Source: BOKV01 sp049289295
GTDB taxonomy: Bacteria > Pseudomonadota > Alphaproteobacteria > Rhizobiales > Rhizobiaceae
Reading direction: 5' to 3'
DNA length: 51,362 bases
NCBI GenBank assembly: GCA_049289295.1
Contig: JBATLL010000071.1
Location: forward strand, 1-51,362
Shown here: positions 7,787 through 16,357 of the stretch, piece by piece
Layout of the letters: every line of letters begins with the position of its first letter
Position numbering within the stretch: position 1 is the first letter of the stretch
Notes under the pieces: model-generated
The model's input: the letters and a program-made list of their open reading frames with translations, nothing else
What the model was told of the DNA's origin: nothing
Database searches by the model: none
Made by a program: the position numbers and the translations under genes

Positions 7787-8137
7787 ATGAGAAGAGAAAT
7801 TTTTGCTGTGGCTGCGGCCGCAGGTATCCTCCTTTTGTGCCAGAATGCGCAAGCTGCCACCCAGTGTGGCGGTGCATCCTGGTATGATCTGAACTCACGC
7901 ACGGCATCTGGCGAACAGATGCGGCCGGATCTGCTTACCGCGGCACACAAGAGCCTGCCGTTCGGTTCGAAAATACTGGTGACCAACAAGCGCAACGGAC
8001 GATCGGTTGTGGTGCGGGTCAACGATCGCGGGCCGTTCATCAAGGGCCGCATCGTCGATCTGTCGCGCGCAGCTGCCACGAAAATCGGCATGATCGGCTC
8101 GGGCCACGCGCCTGTCTGCTATCAGTTGCTCAGCTGA
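7787..8137 (+). CDS. RlpA-like double-psi beta-barrel protein, secreted
   Basis: This 116-residue secreted protein has a signal peptide ('REIFAVAAAAGILLLCQNAQA', cleavage near residue 23) and an RlpA-type double-psi beta-barrel: 'GGASWYDLNSRTASGEQM', 'TAAHKSLPFGSKILVTN', 'VVVRVNDRGPFIKGRIVDLSRAAA'. The catalytic-type Asp lies in 'VNDRGPF'. RlpA proteins cleave or bind naked glycan strands of peptidoglycan. This short form lacks a SPOR domain, as many Hyphomicrobiales homologs do. The start at 7787 was chosen because it begins the signal peptide and follows AAGGGGCG. Confidence 0.88.
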   Translation: MRREIFAVAAAAGILLLCQNAQAATQCGGASWYDLNSRTASGEQMRPDLLTAAHKSLPFGSKILVTNKRNGRSVVVRVNDRGPFIKGRIVDLSRAAATKIGMIGSGHAPVCYQLLS

Positions 8138-8333
8138 GTTTTTGCGCAGCAACCAATAAAATCAACAGGTTGCCGCGCAACAGGGATTTACTGGCCAGGT
8201 TTCATGCTGCAGGCATGCTGCAATCTTGTTGCGCAGCATTTCTGCAGCATTTTTCCTTGCCAGGCTTGGCCAGGGGCGTATCTGCCCTGGCTTGCTGAAG
8301 CAATTTCCTTCCAATTCCCAAGCGGGGAATGTG

Positions 8334-8362
8334 TTGGAAACGCGCGCAAAACGGCCTATATA
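8334..8362 (+). promoter_or_regulatory. Sigma-70-type promoter of mnmA
   Basis: TTGGAA (8334-8339), a 17-base spacer and TATATA (8357-8362) form a good vegetative promoter about 50 bases before the mnmA start. The -10 lies in a perfect 12-base palindrome GCCTATATAGGC (8354-8365). The rest of the 275-base gap after the RlpA gene is non-coding and rich in GCTGCA/GCAGCA words. Confidence 0.6.
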
Positions 8363-8412
8363 GGCTCGACTGGACTGTGCGGCCTTTACCCGTACGAGAA
8401 CCGTGAGTAGCC

Positions 8413-9633
8413 ATGCTGAATTCCCTCGACCTTCCGGGACGCCCGCAGGACACCCGTGTCGTCGTTGCCATGTCTGGCGGCGTCGATTCTTCCGTTGTAG
8501 CTGGCCTGCTGAAACGGGAAGGCTATGACGTGGTCGGCATGACCCTGCAGCTTTACGATCACGGCGAGGCAGCGCATCGCAAGGGGGCGTGCTGTGCTGG
8601 CCAGGACATCCACGATGCGCGCCGCGTGGCCGAAACACTGGGCATCCCGCACTATGTGCTGGATTATGAATCACGCTTCCGCGAAGCGGTGATCGATCCA
8701 TTCGCCGAAAGCTACATTGCCGGGGAAACGCCGGTTCCCTGCATCGCGTGCAATCAGACCGTGAAATTTGCCGATCTGCTGGAGACCGCGCGTTCGCTTG
8801 GCGCTGCCGCGCTGGCCACCGGGCATTATGTACGTTCGTTTGTTGCCGATCCTGTTACGGGCAGGCGTGCACTGATGCGGCCAGCCGATGAGGCGCGCGA
8901 TCAGAGTTATTTCCTGTTTGCAACAACGCAGAACCAGCTCGATTTCCTGCGCTTCCCTCTCGGCGGGCTGCCCAAGGCAGAGACACGCGAAATCGCGCGC
9001 GAACTTGGCCTGATCGTTGCCGAAAAATCCGACAGCCAGGATATCTGTTTCGTGCCACAGGGAAAATATTCCGACGTGATCGCGAAGCTGCAGCCAAGTG
9101 CCGGTGAGCCGGGAGAGATTGTCCATCTCGACGGGCGGGTCCTGGGTCGTCATGACGGAATCATTCATTTCACAATCGGTCAGCGGCGAGGCATTGGCGT
9201 TGCAACGGGTGAGCCGATTTATGTTGTGCATCTGGATGCCGCGCAGGCGCGTGTGATTGTCGGGCCTCGCTCAGCGCTTGCGACACGTCGCGTTCACCTG
9301 CGCGATGTCAACTGGATTGGCGAGGGAAGCCTTTCAGACATTCCAGCCGAGGGCCTCGAGATATTCGCGAAGGTTCGCTCATCGCGGCCACCGGCAGAAG
9401 CGCGTCTGTTCGAGCGCGATGGCGGGATTCATGTCGACCTGCTGGACGGCGAAACCGGGGTCGCTCCGGGCCAGGCCTGCGTATTCTACGCCGACGAGAG
9501 CCAGGGCTCGCGTGTGCTGGGCGGTGGTTTCATTGCCCGTTCTGAACGCGATGCCGAAGCCGAAGCGCAGTTGCGCAAGGTGATGGTCAGGGATGGCCGG
9601 AGTGTTGCAGCGGGCTTGCGCACCAGCGCCTGA
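8413..9633 (+). CDS. mnmA: tRNA 2-thiouridine(34) synthase MnmA
   Basis: The 406-residue enzyme thiolates U34 of tRNA-Lys, -Glu and -Gln. It has the PP-loop 'VVAMSGGVDSSVVAGLL', the first catalytic region with 'GACCAGQD', the tRNA-binding 'ETPVPCIACNQTVKF', 'ALATGHYVR', 'DESYF'-like 'ARDQSYFLF', the second catalytic Cys in 'SQDICFVPQGKY', and the C-terminal beta-barrel ('HFTIGQRRGIGV', 'VAPGQACVFYADE'). Length fits alphaproteobacterial MnmA. It is monocistronic with its own promoter and is followed by a tRNA gene. Confidence 0.97.
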   Translation: MLNSLDLPGRPQDTRVVVAMSGGVDSSVVAGLLKREGYDVVGMTLQLYDHGEAAHRKGACCAGQDIHDARRVAETLGIPHYVLDYESRFREAVIDPFAESYIAGETPVPCIACNQTVKFADLLETARSLGAAALATGHYVRSFVADPVTGRRALMRPADEARDQSYFLFATTQNQLDFLRFPLGGLPKAETREIARELGLIVAEKSDSQDICFVPQGKYSDVIAKLQPSAGEPGEIVHLDGRVLGRHDGIIHFTIGQRRGIGVATGEPIYVVHLDAAQARVIVGPRSALATRRVHLRDVNWIGEGSLSDIPAEGLEIFAKVRSSRPPAEARLFERDGGIHVDLLDGETGVAPGQACVFYADESQGSRVLGGGFIARSERDAEAEAQLRKVMVRDGRSVAAGLRTSA

Positions 9634-9664
9634 CAGCGGCAATCAAGCACCGCGCTTGTCGCGC

Positions 9665-9693
9665 TTGACAGCATGCGGCGCGCTTCCTTATAT
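9665..9693 (+). promoter_or_regulatory. Strong promoter of tRNA-Met
   Basis: TTGACA (9665-9670), a 17-base spacer and TTATAT (9688-9693) make a near-ideal sigma-70 promoter about 42 bases before the tRNA. The gap leaves a short 5' leader to be removed by RNase P. Confidence 0.7.
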
Positions 9694-9735
9694 GCGCGCA
9701 ATCGAGCGGGCGCGATTTCGTCCGATGCGATGCAT

Positions 9736-9812
9736 GGCAGAGTAGCTCAGTTGGTGAGAGCGCCGGATTCATAACCCGGAGGTCGGCGGTTCAAATCCGC
9801 CCTCTGCTACCA
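9736..9812 (+). tRNA. tRNA-Met (anticodon CAT, elongator type)
   Basis: This 77-base cloverleaf has acceptor GGCAGAG pairing with CTCTGCT, a D arm AGCTCAGTTGGTGAGAGC, the anticodon loop TTCATAA, a T arm GGCGGTTCAAATCCGCC and an encoded CCA end. The first pair is G-T, not the C/A mismatch of initiator tRNA, so it is the elongator methionine tRNA. The closing pair of the anticodon stem is an A-C mismatch. A CAT anticodon could also be tRNA-Ile after lysidine modification; the body fits Met better. Confidence 0.92.
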
Positions 9813-10061
9813 CTTTCAATCCAAAAAATTGACAAGACAGTCTCACGGCCGCGCCCAGCTTCGGCCTGGCGCTTCGCGTCTGCACACTATCTGCACAAAC
9901 AATGCAGATTGGCTCCATGAATCTGGACAGGTTTCTGCGAATTGCAGTGCCACAAGGGTTTCATGACACAAGCCATCGCAATTCATAGTTCGAACCTTCC
10001 CGCCTCGCTCCTGCGTGACGGTTGGTGGCTTGCCGACAGCGCCAACCTGCGAGGAAACGCC

Positions 10062-11633
10062 ATGACTGAACAGCCACCCATCATCGGTACCGAAAAAGGA
10101 AATTCCGCTACCGCACTTGCCCTGGCAGGGCTTGGCCTGCTGGTTGTACTGAGCGATCCTCTTTTTGAAAACGAGGGTGGCGCCCTGTCATTCCTGATCT
10201 ACGGCGCGGCGATCCTGGCTGTTTCGGCATTTGTCAACAAGGATCGGCTGACCAGTCCGATAAGCATTGCGGTTCTGTATTTTCTCGCCCTGGCGCCCAT
10301 GGCTGTCGATCTGTCGGGCCTTTCCTTCATTGTCAGCTTCACACTAGTGGCGATTACGAGCTTCCGGATATGGGGGCGCAAGTTCGACACGACATTGCAA
10401 TGGGTGCGGGGTCTTGCGCTCTTTGCACTTACGCTGCCCTTGCGTTTCGTGCCTGACATCGCGCGATGGTATGGTGAACTCAAGGCGGCCGAACGTTCTT
10501 CGGTGCGCCTTTCCGGTCTGGCCATCTGGCTGATGCCAGCGGTCGCAGGGGCGGTGTTCCTGCTATTGTTCGCAGAGGCCAATCCGGTGCTTGACCGGCT
10601 GCTTTCGCTCATTGAAATCTGGAAACTGATCGAGTGGATCCGCTTTGACAGGCTGTTTTTCTGGATGTTCACGGCGGCCGTGACATGGCCGTTCCTCAAC
10701 CCGCGCCAGATACTGCAGAAGGCAGTCAGGAAGCTGCCGGCTGTCGAGACGCAGCCAGAAACGGCTTCCAGAGGCGGGGTTCATGGCGTGATTTTCGGCG
10801 ATGGTGCAATTCTGCGCTCACTCGCGCTTTTCAACATGCTCTTCGCTGTGCAGACCGGCCTCGACATTTTCTACCTTTGGGGCGGGGCGACCCTACCTGA
10901 AGGGATGAGCTATGCTGCCTATGCGCATCGTGGGGCCTATCCACTCATCGTAACTGCACTTCTGGCTGCGCTTTTCGTCCTTGTTGCCCTGCGACCCGGT
11001 TCGACCGCCGCGGAAAACTCCCTCATTCGCTATCTCGTCTATGCCTGGATCCTGCAGAATGTAGGCCTCGTCCTTTCCTCGATCCTTCGGCTGGAACTTT
11101 ATACAAACGTCTATGCGCTGACCTACATGCGGGTTGCGGCCTTCATCTGGATGGGCGTGGTTGCCTGCGGGCTCATACTGATCACGGTGCGCATCGCGGC
11201 GGGGCATGGCGGAGCGTGGCTTGTAAACCGAAATCTCGCGCTCGCGGGTCTCGTGCTTTACGCAAGCTGTTTCATCAACTTTGGTGCAATCATAGCGCGC
11301 TATAATGTCGACCACTCCCTGGAAATGGGAGGAGAAGGAACGGGGCTGGACATGTATTATCTTTATACGCTCGGCCCGGCAGCCATACCTGCGTTCGACC
11401 GGTTCCTGGCTGAGGCGAGCGATATCAGTGACATGCAGCGCAAGGACGGTGAGGACAGCCGCGACCGCCTGGTGAACCGCCATCAGGCCCAGATGGAGAA
11501 CTGGCGGAACTGGTCACTTCGCAACTGGCTGATCGAAATTGACGGACGTCATCTGGGCGAAAGCAGGCAGTTGGAACATGGCGGGCGATACGATAAACGA
11601 AGCGAGCGCCTGCCCACGCCCGCGGACAATTGA
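10062..11633 (+). CDS. DUF4173 polytopic membrane protein
   Basis: This 523-residue protein has about 12 hydrophobic segments and the DUF4173 core, including 'ILRSLALFNMLFAVQTGLDIFYLWGGATLPEGMSYAAYAHRGAYPLIVTALLAALFVL' (shown here only as a motif region, about residues 245-310). The C-terminal 80 residues are polar and probably cytoplasmic. ATG at 10062 is preferred because of GAGGAA nine bases upstream; the frame is open to 9942 and an earlier start (9963) is possible. It lies 26 bases before a CreB-type regulator gene, so the three genes are likely one operon. The biochemical function of the family is unknown. A link to the sensor pathway is inferred from position only. Confidence 0.8.
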   Translation: MTEQPPIIGTEKGNSATALALAGLGLLVVLSDPLFENEGGALSFLIYGAAILAVSAFVNKDRLTSPISIAVLYFLALAPMAVDLSGLSFIVSFTLVAITSFRIWGRKFDTTLQWVRGLALFALTLPLRFVPDIARWYGELKAAERSSVRLSGLAIWLMPAVAGAVFLLLFAEANPVLDRLLSLIEIWKLIEWIRFDRLFFWMFTAAVTWPFLNPRQILQKAVRKLPAVETQPETASRGGVHGVIFGDGAILRSLALFNMLFAVQTGLDIFYLWGGATLPEGMSYAAYAHRGAYPLIVTALLAALFVLVALRPGSTAAENSLIRYLVYAWILQNVGLVLSSILRLELYTNVYALTYMRVAAFIWMGVVACGLILITVRIAAGHGGAWLVNRNLALAGLVLYASCFINFGAIIARYNVDHSLEMGGEGTGLDMYYLYTLGPAAIPAFDRFLAEASDISDMQRKDGEDSRDRLVNRHQAQMENWRNWSLRNWLIEIDGRHLGESRQLEHGGRYDKRSERLPTPADN

Positions 11634-11659
11634 GATGACAGCGATCCGGTAGGGATGAA

Positions 11660-12364
11660 ATGACAGCTAGAACCCTTGTTCTGATAGCCGATGATGATCC
11701 GCACATCTGCGAAGTGGTAGCTTTTGCCATCGAGGCGGCAGGCATGAAGACACTTGTCGTGCATGATGGACGCGCGGCGATCGAGGCTACCTTGCGCAAC
11801 AAGCCGAACCTCGTGATCCTCGATGTCGGCATGCCGGAACTCGATGGGCTGGACGTATGCCGTGAAGTCCGGCGGACCAACGACGTGCCGATCCTCTTTC
11901 TCTCGGCACGGGATGAGGAGATTGATCGCATCCTCGGGCTGGAACTGGGTGCTGATGATTATGTGACAAAGCCGTTCTCGCCACGCGAACTGGTGGCGCG
12001 GGTGAAATCCATCCTCAAGCGGGTAAGCAAGTCGTCAGGTACCACGGAAAAATCTGCAGTACTGCAGCGCGGCGGACTCATCCTTGATGCAGCCATGCAC
12101 AGGGCGGAACTTGGCGGTAACGCGCTGGAATTGACTGCTCTCGAATTCTCCATCATGCGGGCCCTGCTGGAAGCAGCAGGTCGGGTCCTCAGCCGCGAAG
12201 CGATCCTTGAAACAGCCTATGACTTCAACATGCATGTTTCCGACCGCACGATTGACAGCCATGTCCGCAACATCAGGACGAAGGGTGCGGCACTCGGTTG
12301 TGGTTCGCTTGTGGAAACAGTGCATGGTGTCGGTTTTCGTATCGGCAGTTGCGAGCGCACATGA
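11660..12364 (+). CDS. OmpR-family response regulator (CreB-like)
   Basis: This 234-residue two-domain regulator has a receiver with acidic pair 'IADDDPH', phospho-acceptor D55 in 'VILDVGMPELDG' and Lys in 'DDYVTKPFSPRELVARV'. A winged-helix output domain starts at about residue 140 ('LTALEFSIMRALLEAAGRVLSREAI', 'VSDRTIDSHVRNIRTK', 'ETVHGVGFRI'). Its stop overlaps the kinase start (ATGA), so it is the cognate regulator of that kinase. The CreB/BaeR-like assignment is by overall similarity; target genes are unknown, the adjacent DUF4173 gene being an obvious candidate. Confidence 0.92.
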   Translation: MTARTLVLIADDDPHICEVVAFAIEAAGMKTLVVHDGRAAIEATLRNKPNLVILDVGMPELDGLDVCREVRRTNDVPILFLSARDEEIDRILGLELGADDYVTKPFSPRELVARVKSILKRVSKSSGTTEKSAVLQRGGLILDAAMHRAELGGNALELTALEFSIMRALLEAAGRVLSREAILETAYDFNMHVSDRTIDSHVRNIRTKGAALGCGSLVETVHGVGFRIGSCERT

Positions 12365-13986
12365 GTGAAACCATGAAATGGCGGGACCGGCTACGCCCGC
12401 GAATTCGCAGCGTGTTTCTCGCCATGCTTCTGGTGACGCTGTGTCTTCCACTCACCGGCCTCTTCTTTTTCCGTGTGTATGAAAACCAGTTGATCCATCA
12501 CACTGAAGGCGAGCTCATCTCGCAAGCGGCTGTTCTGGCTGCTGTTATGGCACGAGCGGTAGGGGATGAAGGCATCCCGGATAAAGCGCTGGGTGCGGGT
12601 GTTGTTGACAGCGCAAACGAAGTGCAGGGCAGTTCAGCGACGCCTGACGATGCGCCCTTCAGTCCGGTTGAGCCGTCACTTGATCTTGCCAGTGATCCGA
12701 TCCTGCCGGCGCGCCAGGACGGTCTCGTGCCAGTTGAACCACCGCTGCCTGGCTTTGTGAAGGTCGGCGCAATGATGCAGCCGCTGATCGAGGAAACACA
12801 AAGGATCACGCTGGCAGGGTTCAGGATTCTCGACCCAAAGGGAACTGTCATTGCAGGCAGGGGGGAAACGGGCCTGTCGCTGGCGCATGTTGAAGAAGTG
12901 GCCACGGCCCTGGAAGGGCGTATCACGACCGTCATGCGGGTGCGCGTTTCAGACCAGCCGACACCGCCCGTCTATTCGATAAGCAGGGGTACCGGGATAC
13001 GCATCTTCCTTGCCTTCCCGGTCGCGGTTGATGGAAGGGTTGCTGGTGTGATCTATGCATCTCGGACACCGGCAAATGTGGTCAAGCATCTGTACAGCGA
13101 GCGGTGGAAACTTCTTGCCGCAACCCTGACCGTCATCGCGGCTGGCGTAATTCTTGCGGCGCTGGCTTCAAGGCTCGTGACAAAGCCAGTGCGTGCACTG
13201 GCTGAACGCAGCCGTCGAATAGCTGTCGGTGAGCGGAGCGCCATGGAACCTCTCAGCCATCATGGAACGGTGGAGATAGCTGAGCTTGCCGACAGCTTTC
13301 TGATGATGGCCCGCCGCCAGCAACAACGTTCCGATCAGGTCAACGCATTTGCCTCGCATGTGAGCCATGAACTGAAGTCGCCGCTGACAGCGATCCAGGG
13401 TGCTGCCGAACTCATTCGGGATGCGAAACCAGCGATGAAAGCCCATGAACAGCGGCGCTTCATCGGCAATATTATTGCCGACACAAGCCGCATGGCCGAA
13501 CTGGTGAAACGGTTGCTGGAACTGGCCAGGGCAGAAAACAGGGAGATGGAGCAGGCGTCTTCCAGTCTGGCTGGTATCGAGACTGAACTGGGAGCCAAAG
13601 GGGGGCTGGCAGTCACCCTGTTTGATCCCGAGGATGTTACTGTCGCCACCAGCAGGGATCTGCTTCTCGATTGCCTCGGTAATCTGGCAGACAATTCGCT
13701 GCGCCATGGTGCAAGACAAGTGACCATCTCGGCGCGGCCAGCGGGCCGGATGGCGGAAATCCGGGTGCATGACGATGGGGAGGGCATATCACCAGCCAAT
13801 CGAAAGCGCGTGTTTGATCCTTATTTCACAACGCGCCGCGCCAGTGGCGGAACCGGAATGGGGTTGGGCATCACCCGGGCGCTGATCGAGAATTGCGGTG
13901 GCACGATAGAGCTGGATGACAGTGTCAGCGGAACGGCTTTCCTCATTCGTCTACCGCTTCACGCCGAGCGCAACAGCGTCATTTGA
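12361..13986 (+). CDS. Sensor histidine kinase (CreC-like)
   Basis: This 541-residue membrane kinase has TM1 at about residues 17-37, a large periplasmic sensor region (about 40-248) and TM2 at about 251-272. A HAMP-like linker follows, then the dimerisation box 'HVSHELKSPLTAIQGAAELI' with the phospho-acceptor His336. The ATPase domain carries an N box 'LADNSLRHGA', G1 'HDDGEGISPANRKRVFDPYF' and G2 'GTGMGLGITRALIE'. It is coupled to the regulator gene by a four-base overlap. Its 3' end overlaps the convergent rpiR-type gene by eight bases. The ligand is unknown. Confidence 0.93.
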   Translation: MSETMKWRDRLRPRIRSVFLAMLLVTLCLPLTGLFFFRVYENQLIHHTEGELISQAAVLAAVMARAVGDEGIPDKALGAGVVDSANEVQGSSATPDDAPFSPVEPSLDLASDPILPARQDGLVPVEPPLPGFVKVGAMMQPLIEETQRITLAGFRILDPKGTVIAGRGETGLSLAHVEEVATALEGRITTVMRVRVSDQPTPPVYSISRGTGIRIFLAFPVAVDGRVAGVIYASRTPANVVKHLYSERWKLLAATLTVIAAGVILAALASRLVTKPVRALAERSRRIAVGERSAMEPLSHHGTVEIAELADSFLMMARRQQQRSDQVNAFASHVSHELKSPLTAIQGAAELIRDAKPAMKAHEQRRFIGNIIADTSRMAELVKRLLELARAENREMEQASSSLAGIETELGAKGGLAVTLFDPEDVTVATSRDLLLDCLGNLADNSLRHGARQVTISARPAGRMAEIRVHDDGEGISPANRKRVFDPYFTTRRASGGTGMGLGITRALIENCGGTIELDDSVSGTAFLIRLPLHAERNSVI

Positions 13987-14860
13987 ATCGGCGGAAGAGG
14001 CCGGTCCGGTCGAACAGTTGCTCCAGTTCCGCCGTGCGCGCGCTGGTGGTTTTCCAGCTCGCAGCCTGAACCATGGCAATCAGTGTTTCACCCAGCACCT
14101 GCATGACCGCCATGGAATCCCAAGCTGATGGCGCTTCGATGCGGCAACTGAAGGTATGGGTTGCAAAGCGTGCAGCAGGTGATCCCCATTGATCGGTAAA
14201 CAGGATCACCCTGGCACCACGGTCGTTTGCCATCTCGGCCAGCTTGACGCTGTTGTTCTCGTAGCGACGGACGTCATAGAGAACCAGCACATCGCCCTTC
14301 TTCATGTCCAGGACATAGTGCGGCCAATGGCTCTCGGTCGAGGGGACGAGCGTCACGCCGGACCGGATCATCTGCATGTGCTTGTAGAAGAATTCTGCGA
14401 GCGTACCGGACAGGCGCCCGCCAGCAATGAAGATCGTGCGGCTTGGCTGAGCCAGCAACGCGCAGGCACGGTCCAGTTCTGCAGGATCAAGATTGGCCAG
14501 CGTCTGGCGCAGGTTCTGCATCACGGCTTCGGCAAACCGGTTGAGCATGTGGGCATCGGGAGCGCCTTCGTTCCAGCGGTTGTGGCGCGTGATCGGATTG
14601 GAAATGGTTTCCTCGACCTCGATGCGCAACTGATGCTGCATTTCGGGAAAGCCGGAAAAACCCAGCTTGCGTGCCATGCGCACGATGGTCGGGTTGGAGA
14701 CGCCCGATGCCCTGGCCAGAACAGCGATGTTGCCAAGCCCGGAAGCCGGGTAGTTGTCGAGAATCGAATTGGCCAACTGGCGTTCGGCCCGGGTGAGCTT
14801 GTCAAAGCTGCTCTTGATGCGTTCGGCAACTGTCCGATCAGACCGGCCGTCTTGCGTCAT
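13979..14860 (-). CDS. MurR/RpiR-family transcriptional regulator
   Basis: The 293-residue protein has an N-terminal RpiR helix-turn-helix (about residues 5-85: 'LTRAERQLANSILDNYP', 'IAVLARASGVSNPTIVRMARKLGFSGFPEMQ') and a C-terminal SIS domain ('TIFIAGGRLSGTLAEFFYKHM', 'KGDVLVLYDVRRYENNSVKLAEMANDRGARVILFTD' region). SIS domains bind phosphosugars or related effectors. ATG at 14860 is preceded by GGAGGAG, so the open frame upstream is not used. It is divergent from the catabolic/TRAP operon at 15020 and is probably its regulator. Two inverted repeats in the shared promoter are candidate operators. Confidence 0.92.
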   Translation of the reverse strand: MTQDGRSDRTVAERIKSSFDKLTRAERQLANSILDNYPASGLGNIAVLARASGVSNPTIVRMARKLGFSGFPEMQHQLRIEVEETISNPITRHNRWNEGAPDAHMLNRFAEAVMQNLRQTLANLDPAELDRACALLAQPSRTIFIAGGRLSGTLAEFFYKHMQMIRSGVTLVPSTESHWPHYVLDMKKGDVLVLYDVRRYENNSVKLAEMANDRGARVILFTDQWGSPAARFATHTFSCRIEAPSAWDSMAVMQVLGETLIAMVQAASWKTTSARTAELEQLFDRTGLFRRFK

Positions 14861-14916
14861 CAGTTCGCCTCCTCCCGATTGGCATGCATCGGCAATTCCG
14901 CTTGAAGCATGATAAC

Positions 14917-14932
14917 TGAAATGATTGTTTCT
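14917..14932. promoter_or_regulatory. Candidate RpiR operator, distal copy
   Basis: TGAAA, six bases, TTTCT: an imperfect inverted repeat (GAAA-N6-TTTC perfect) whose centre is 29 bases from that of the stronger repeat at 14946. It lies between the regulator gene and its divergent operon. RpiR-type proteins commonly bind TGAAA-like AT-rich palindromes. Confidence 0.4.
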
Positions 14933-14945
14933 TGAACACGGCTGT

Positions 14946-14961
14946 TGAAAAATCTTTTTCA
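14946..14961. promoter_or_regulatory. Candidate RpiR operator, proximal copy
   Basis: TGAAAAA-TC-TTTTTCA is a perfect seven-base inverted repeat with a two-base centre. It ends nine bases before the -35 of the promoter for the 15020 operon. Its position and the AT-rich TGAAA/TTTCA form suit control by the divergent RpiR protein; binding is inferred. Confidence 0.5.
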
Positions 14962-14969
14962 TGAACCGC

Positions 14970-14999
14970 TTGACGTTGTCCCGTTCGGGATTCGATAGT
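14970..14999 (+). promoter_or_regulatory. Promoter of the catabolic/TRAP operon
   Basis: TTGACG (14970-14975), an 18-base spacer and GATAGT (14994-14999) resemble a sigma-70 promoter about 20 bases before the first gene's ATG. The leader would be very short. Confidence 0.45.
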
Positions 15000-15019
15000 T
15001 CCGTGAGCTGGAGGTCGCG

Positions 15020-15820
15020 ATGATCGGCGAGACGCAGATGAACAGGGTTCAGCCGGCTAGGGCAAGACAGACTTACCGTGTTGCGGATCTGGTCAATCCA
15101 GCTGCCACAGGTCCGTTCATTCTCGTTTGCGAGCATGCCTCCTCACGCATGCCTCCTTCATACGCATCCCTCGGATTGCCAGCATCAGCGAGAAGAAGCC
15201 ATGTTGCCTGGGATCCCGGTGCGCTGGCCGTCGCCAGGCATTTGTCGAGCCTGCTCGACAGTCCACTGATAGCCCACCGTTATTCGCGGCTGCTTTACGA
15301 CTGCAATCGCCCGCCGGAATCTGCGGGAGCGGTGGTGGCGCGCAGCGAAGTGTTCGACATCCCCGGCAACACCGGTCTTTCACCTGAAGAGCTTAACCGG
15401 CGCGCGGACCTTTTCTATCATCCCTTCAGGGAGCAGCTGGGCGAACTGATCGAGATGCATCACGGTGTCGGGGCACCAGCTCTCGTGACCATCCATTCGT
15501 TCACACCTGTCTATCATGGCAGGAAACGTGAAGTGGAAGTCGGCATCCTGCATGATGAAGATGACAGGCTTGCCAGGGAAATGCTGGCGCACGCTGACCG
15601 GTTCGGTGGCCTTGTCGTGCGCGAAAACGAACCATACGGTCCAACTGATGGGGTTACCCATACGCTCAAGGAGCATGGATTGGCGCGTGGCATGGCAAAT
15701 GTGATGATCGAGGTAAGAAACGATCTCATCGCGACGCCGGTGGCGCAGGCAAGAATGGCAAGGTTGCTTGCAGACGTTCTGAGCGAAGCGCACGCCAGCG
15801 TGACCGGAAAGGGGTGTTAG
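15020..15820 (+). CDS. N-formylglutamate amidohydrolase family protein
   Basis: This 266-residue protein has the family hallmarks 'ILVCEHASSRMPPSY', 'HVAWDPGALAVARHLS', 'RYSRLLYDCNRPP', 'ALVTIHSFTPVYHG', 'EVEVGILHDEDDRLA', 'ENEPYGPTDGVTHTL' and 'MANVMIEVRNDLI'. Family members cleave formyl or acyl-type amide bonds on glutamate in a metal-dependent way. It opens an operon with a TRAP transporter and a glutamine-synthetase-like ligase and no histidine genes, so a histidine role is unlikely. I infer that it may hydrolyse a gamma-glutamyl or related amide at the end of the pathway. A GGAG site precedes the ATG. Confidence 0.88.
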   Translation: MIGETQMNRVQPARARQTYRVADLVNPAATGPFILVCEHASSRMPPSYASLGLPASARRSHVAWDPGALAVARHLSSLLDSPLIAHRYSRLLYDCNRPPESAGAVVARSEVFDIPGNTGLSPEELNRRADLFYHPFREQLGELIEMHHGVGAPALVTIHSFTPVYHGRKREVEVGILHDEDDRLAREMLAHADRFGGLVVRENEPYGPTDGVTHTLKEHGLARGMANVMIEVRNDLIATPVAQARMARLLADVLSEAHASVTGKGC

Positions 15821-15826
15821 GAAACC

Positions 15827-16357
15827 ATGCTTGAGCTGGCCAAACGCTACGTCCTTTTCGTTGGAGCAATAAATTACCGCGTTGGCCGGTTCGCGATGTA
15901 CCTGATATTCGCGATGATGGCCGTTCTGTTGTGGTCGTCGATCTCGAAATATGCCGGTGTGCCGTCGCTGTGGACGCTGGAACTCGCCCAGTTCATCATG
16001 GTCGCCTATTATCTGCTCGGTGGGCCCTATTCGGTGCAATTGGGAGACCATGTCCGCATGGATCTGCTCTACGGTTCCTGGTCGCCCCAACGCAAGGCAA
16101 TATTCGACGCGATCTCGGTACTCTTCCTTATCTTCTATGTATGCGTTCTCCTGTATGGCGGGGTATCGAGCACGACCTATGCCATCGAGTATGGCGAACG
16201 CGCCCATTCGGTCTGGCGCCCCTACATGTGGCCGGTAAAGCTTGTGGCCACGTTCGGCATTTTCCTCATGCTTCTGCAGGCGATTGCCGAATTCCTTCGT
16301 GATGTCCTCTATCTGCGCGGCATCGAGATACCGCACCGCACAGAGGTGGATATATGA
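15827..16357 (+). CDS. dctQ: TRAP transporter small permease (DctQ type)
   Basis: This 176-residue protein has four transmembrane segments (about residues 22-42, 55-75, 95-117, 135-157). It shows the DctQ-type 'LWTLELAQFIMVAYYLLGG' and 'LGDHVRMDLLYGSWSPQRKAIFD' with the 'HVRMD' motif. It starts six bases after the amidohydrolase stop and overlaps the large permease gene by four bases. It forms the membrane complex with DctM. The specific substrate cannot be read from it. Confidence 0.92.
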   Translation: MLELAKRYVLFVGAINYRVGRFAMYLIFAMMAVLLWSSISKYAGVPSLWTLELAQFIMVAYYLLGGPYSVQLGDHVRMDLLYGSWSPQRKAIFDAISVLFLIFYVCVLLYGGVSSTTYAIEYGERAHSVWRPYMWPVKLVATFGIFLMLLQAIAEFLRDVLYLRGIEIPHRTEVDI

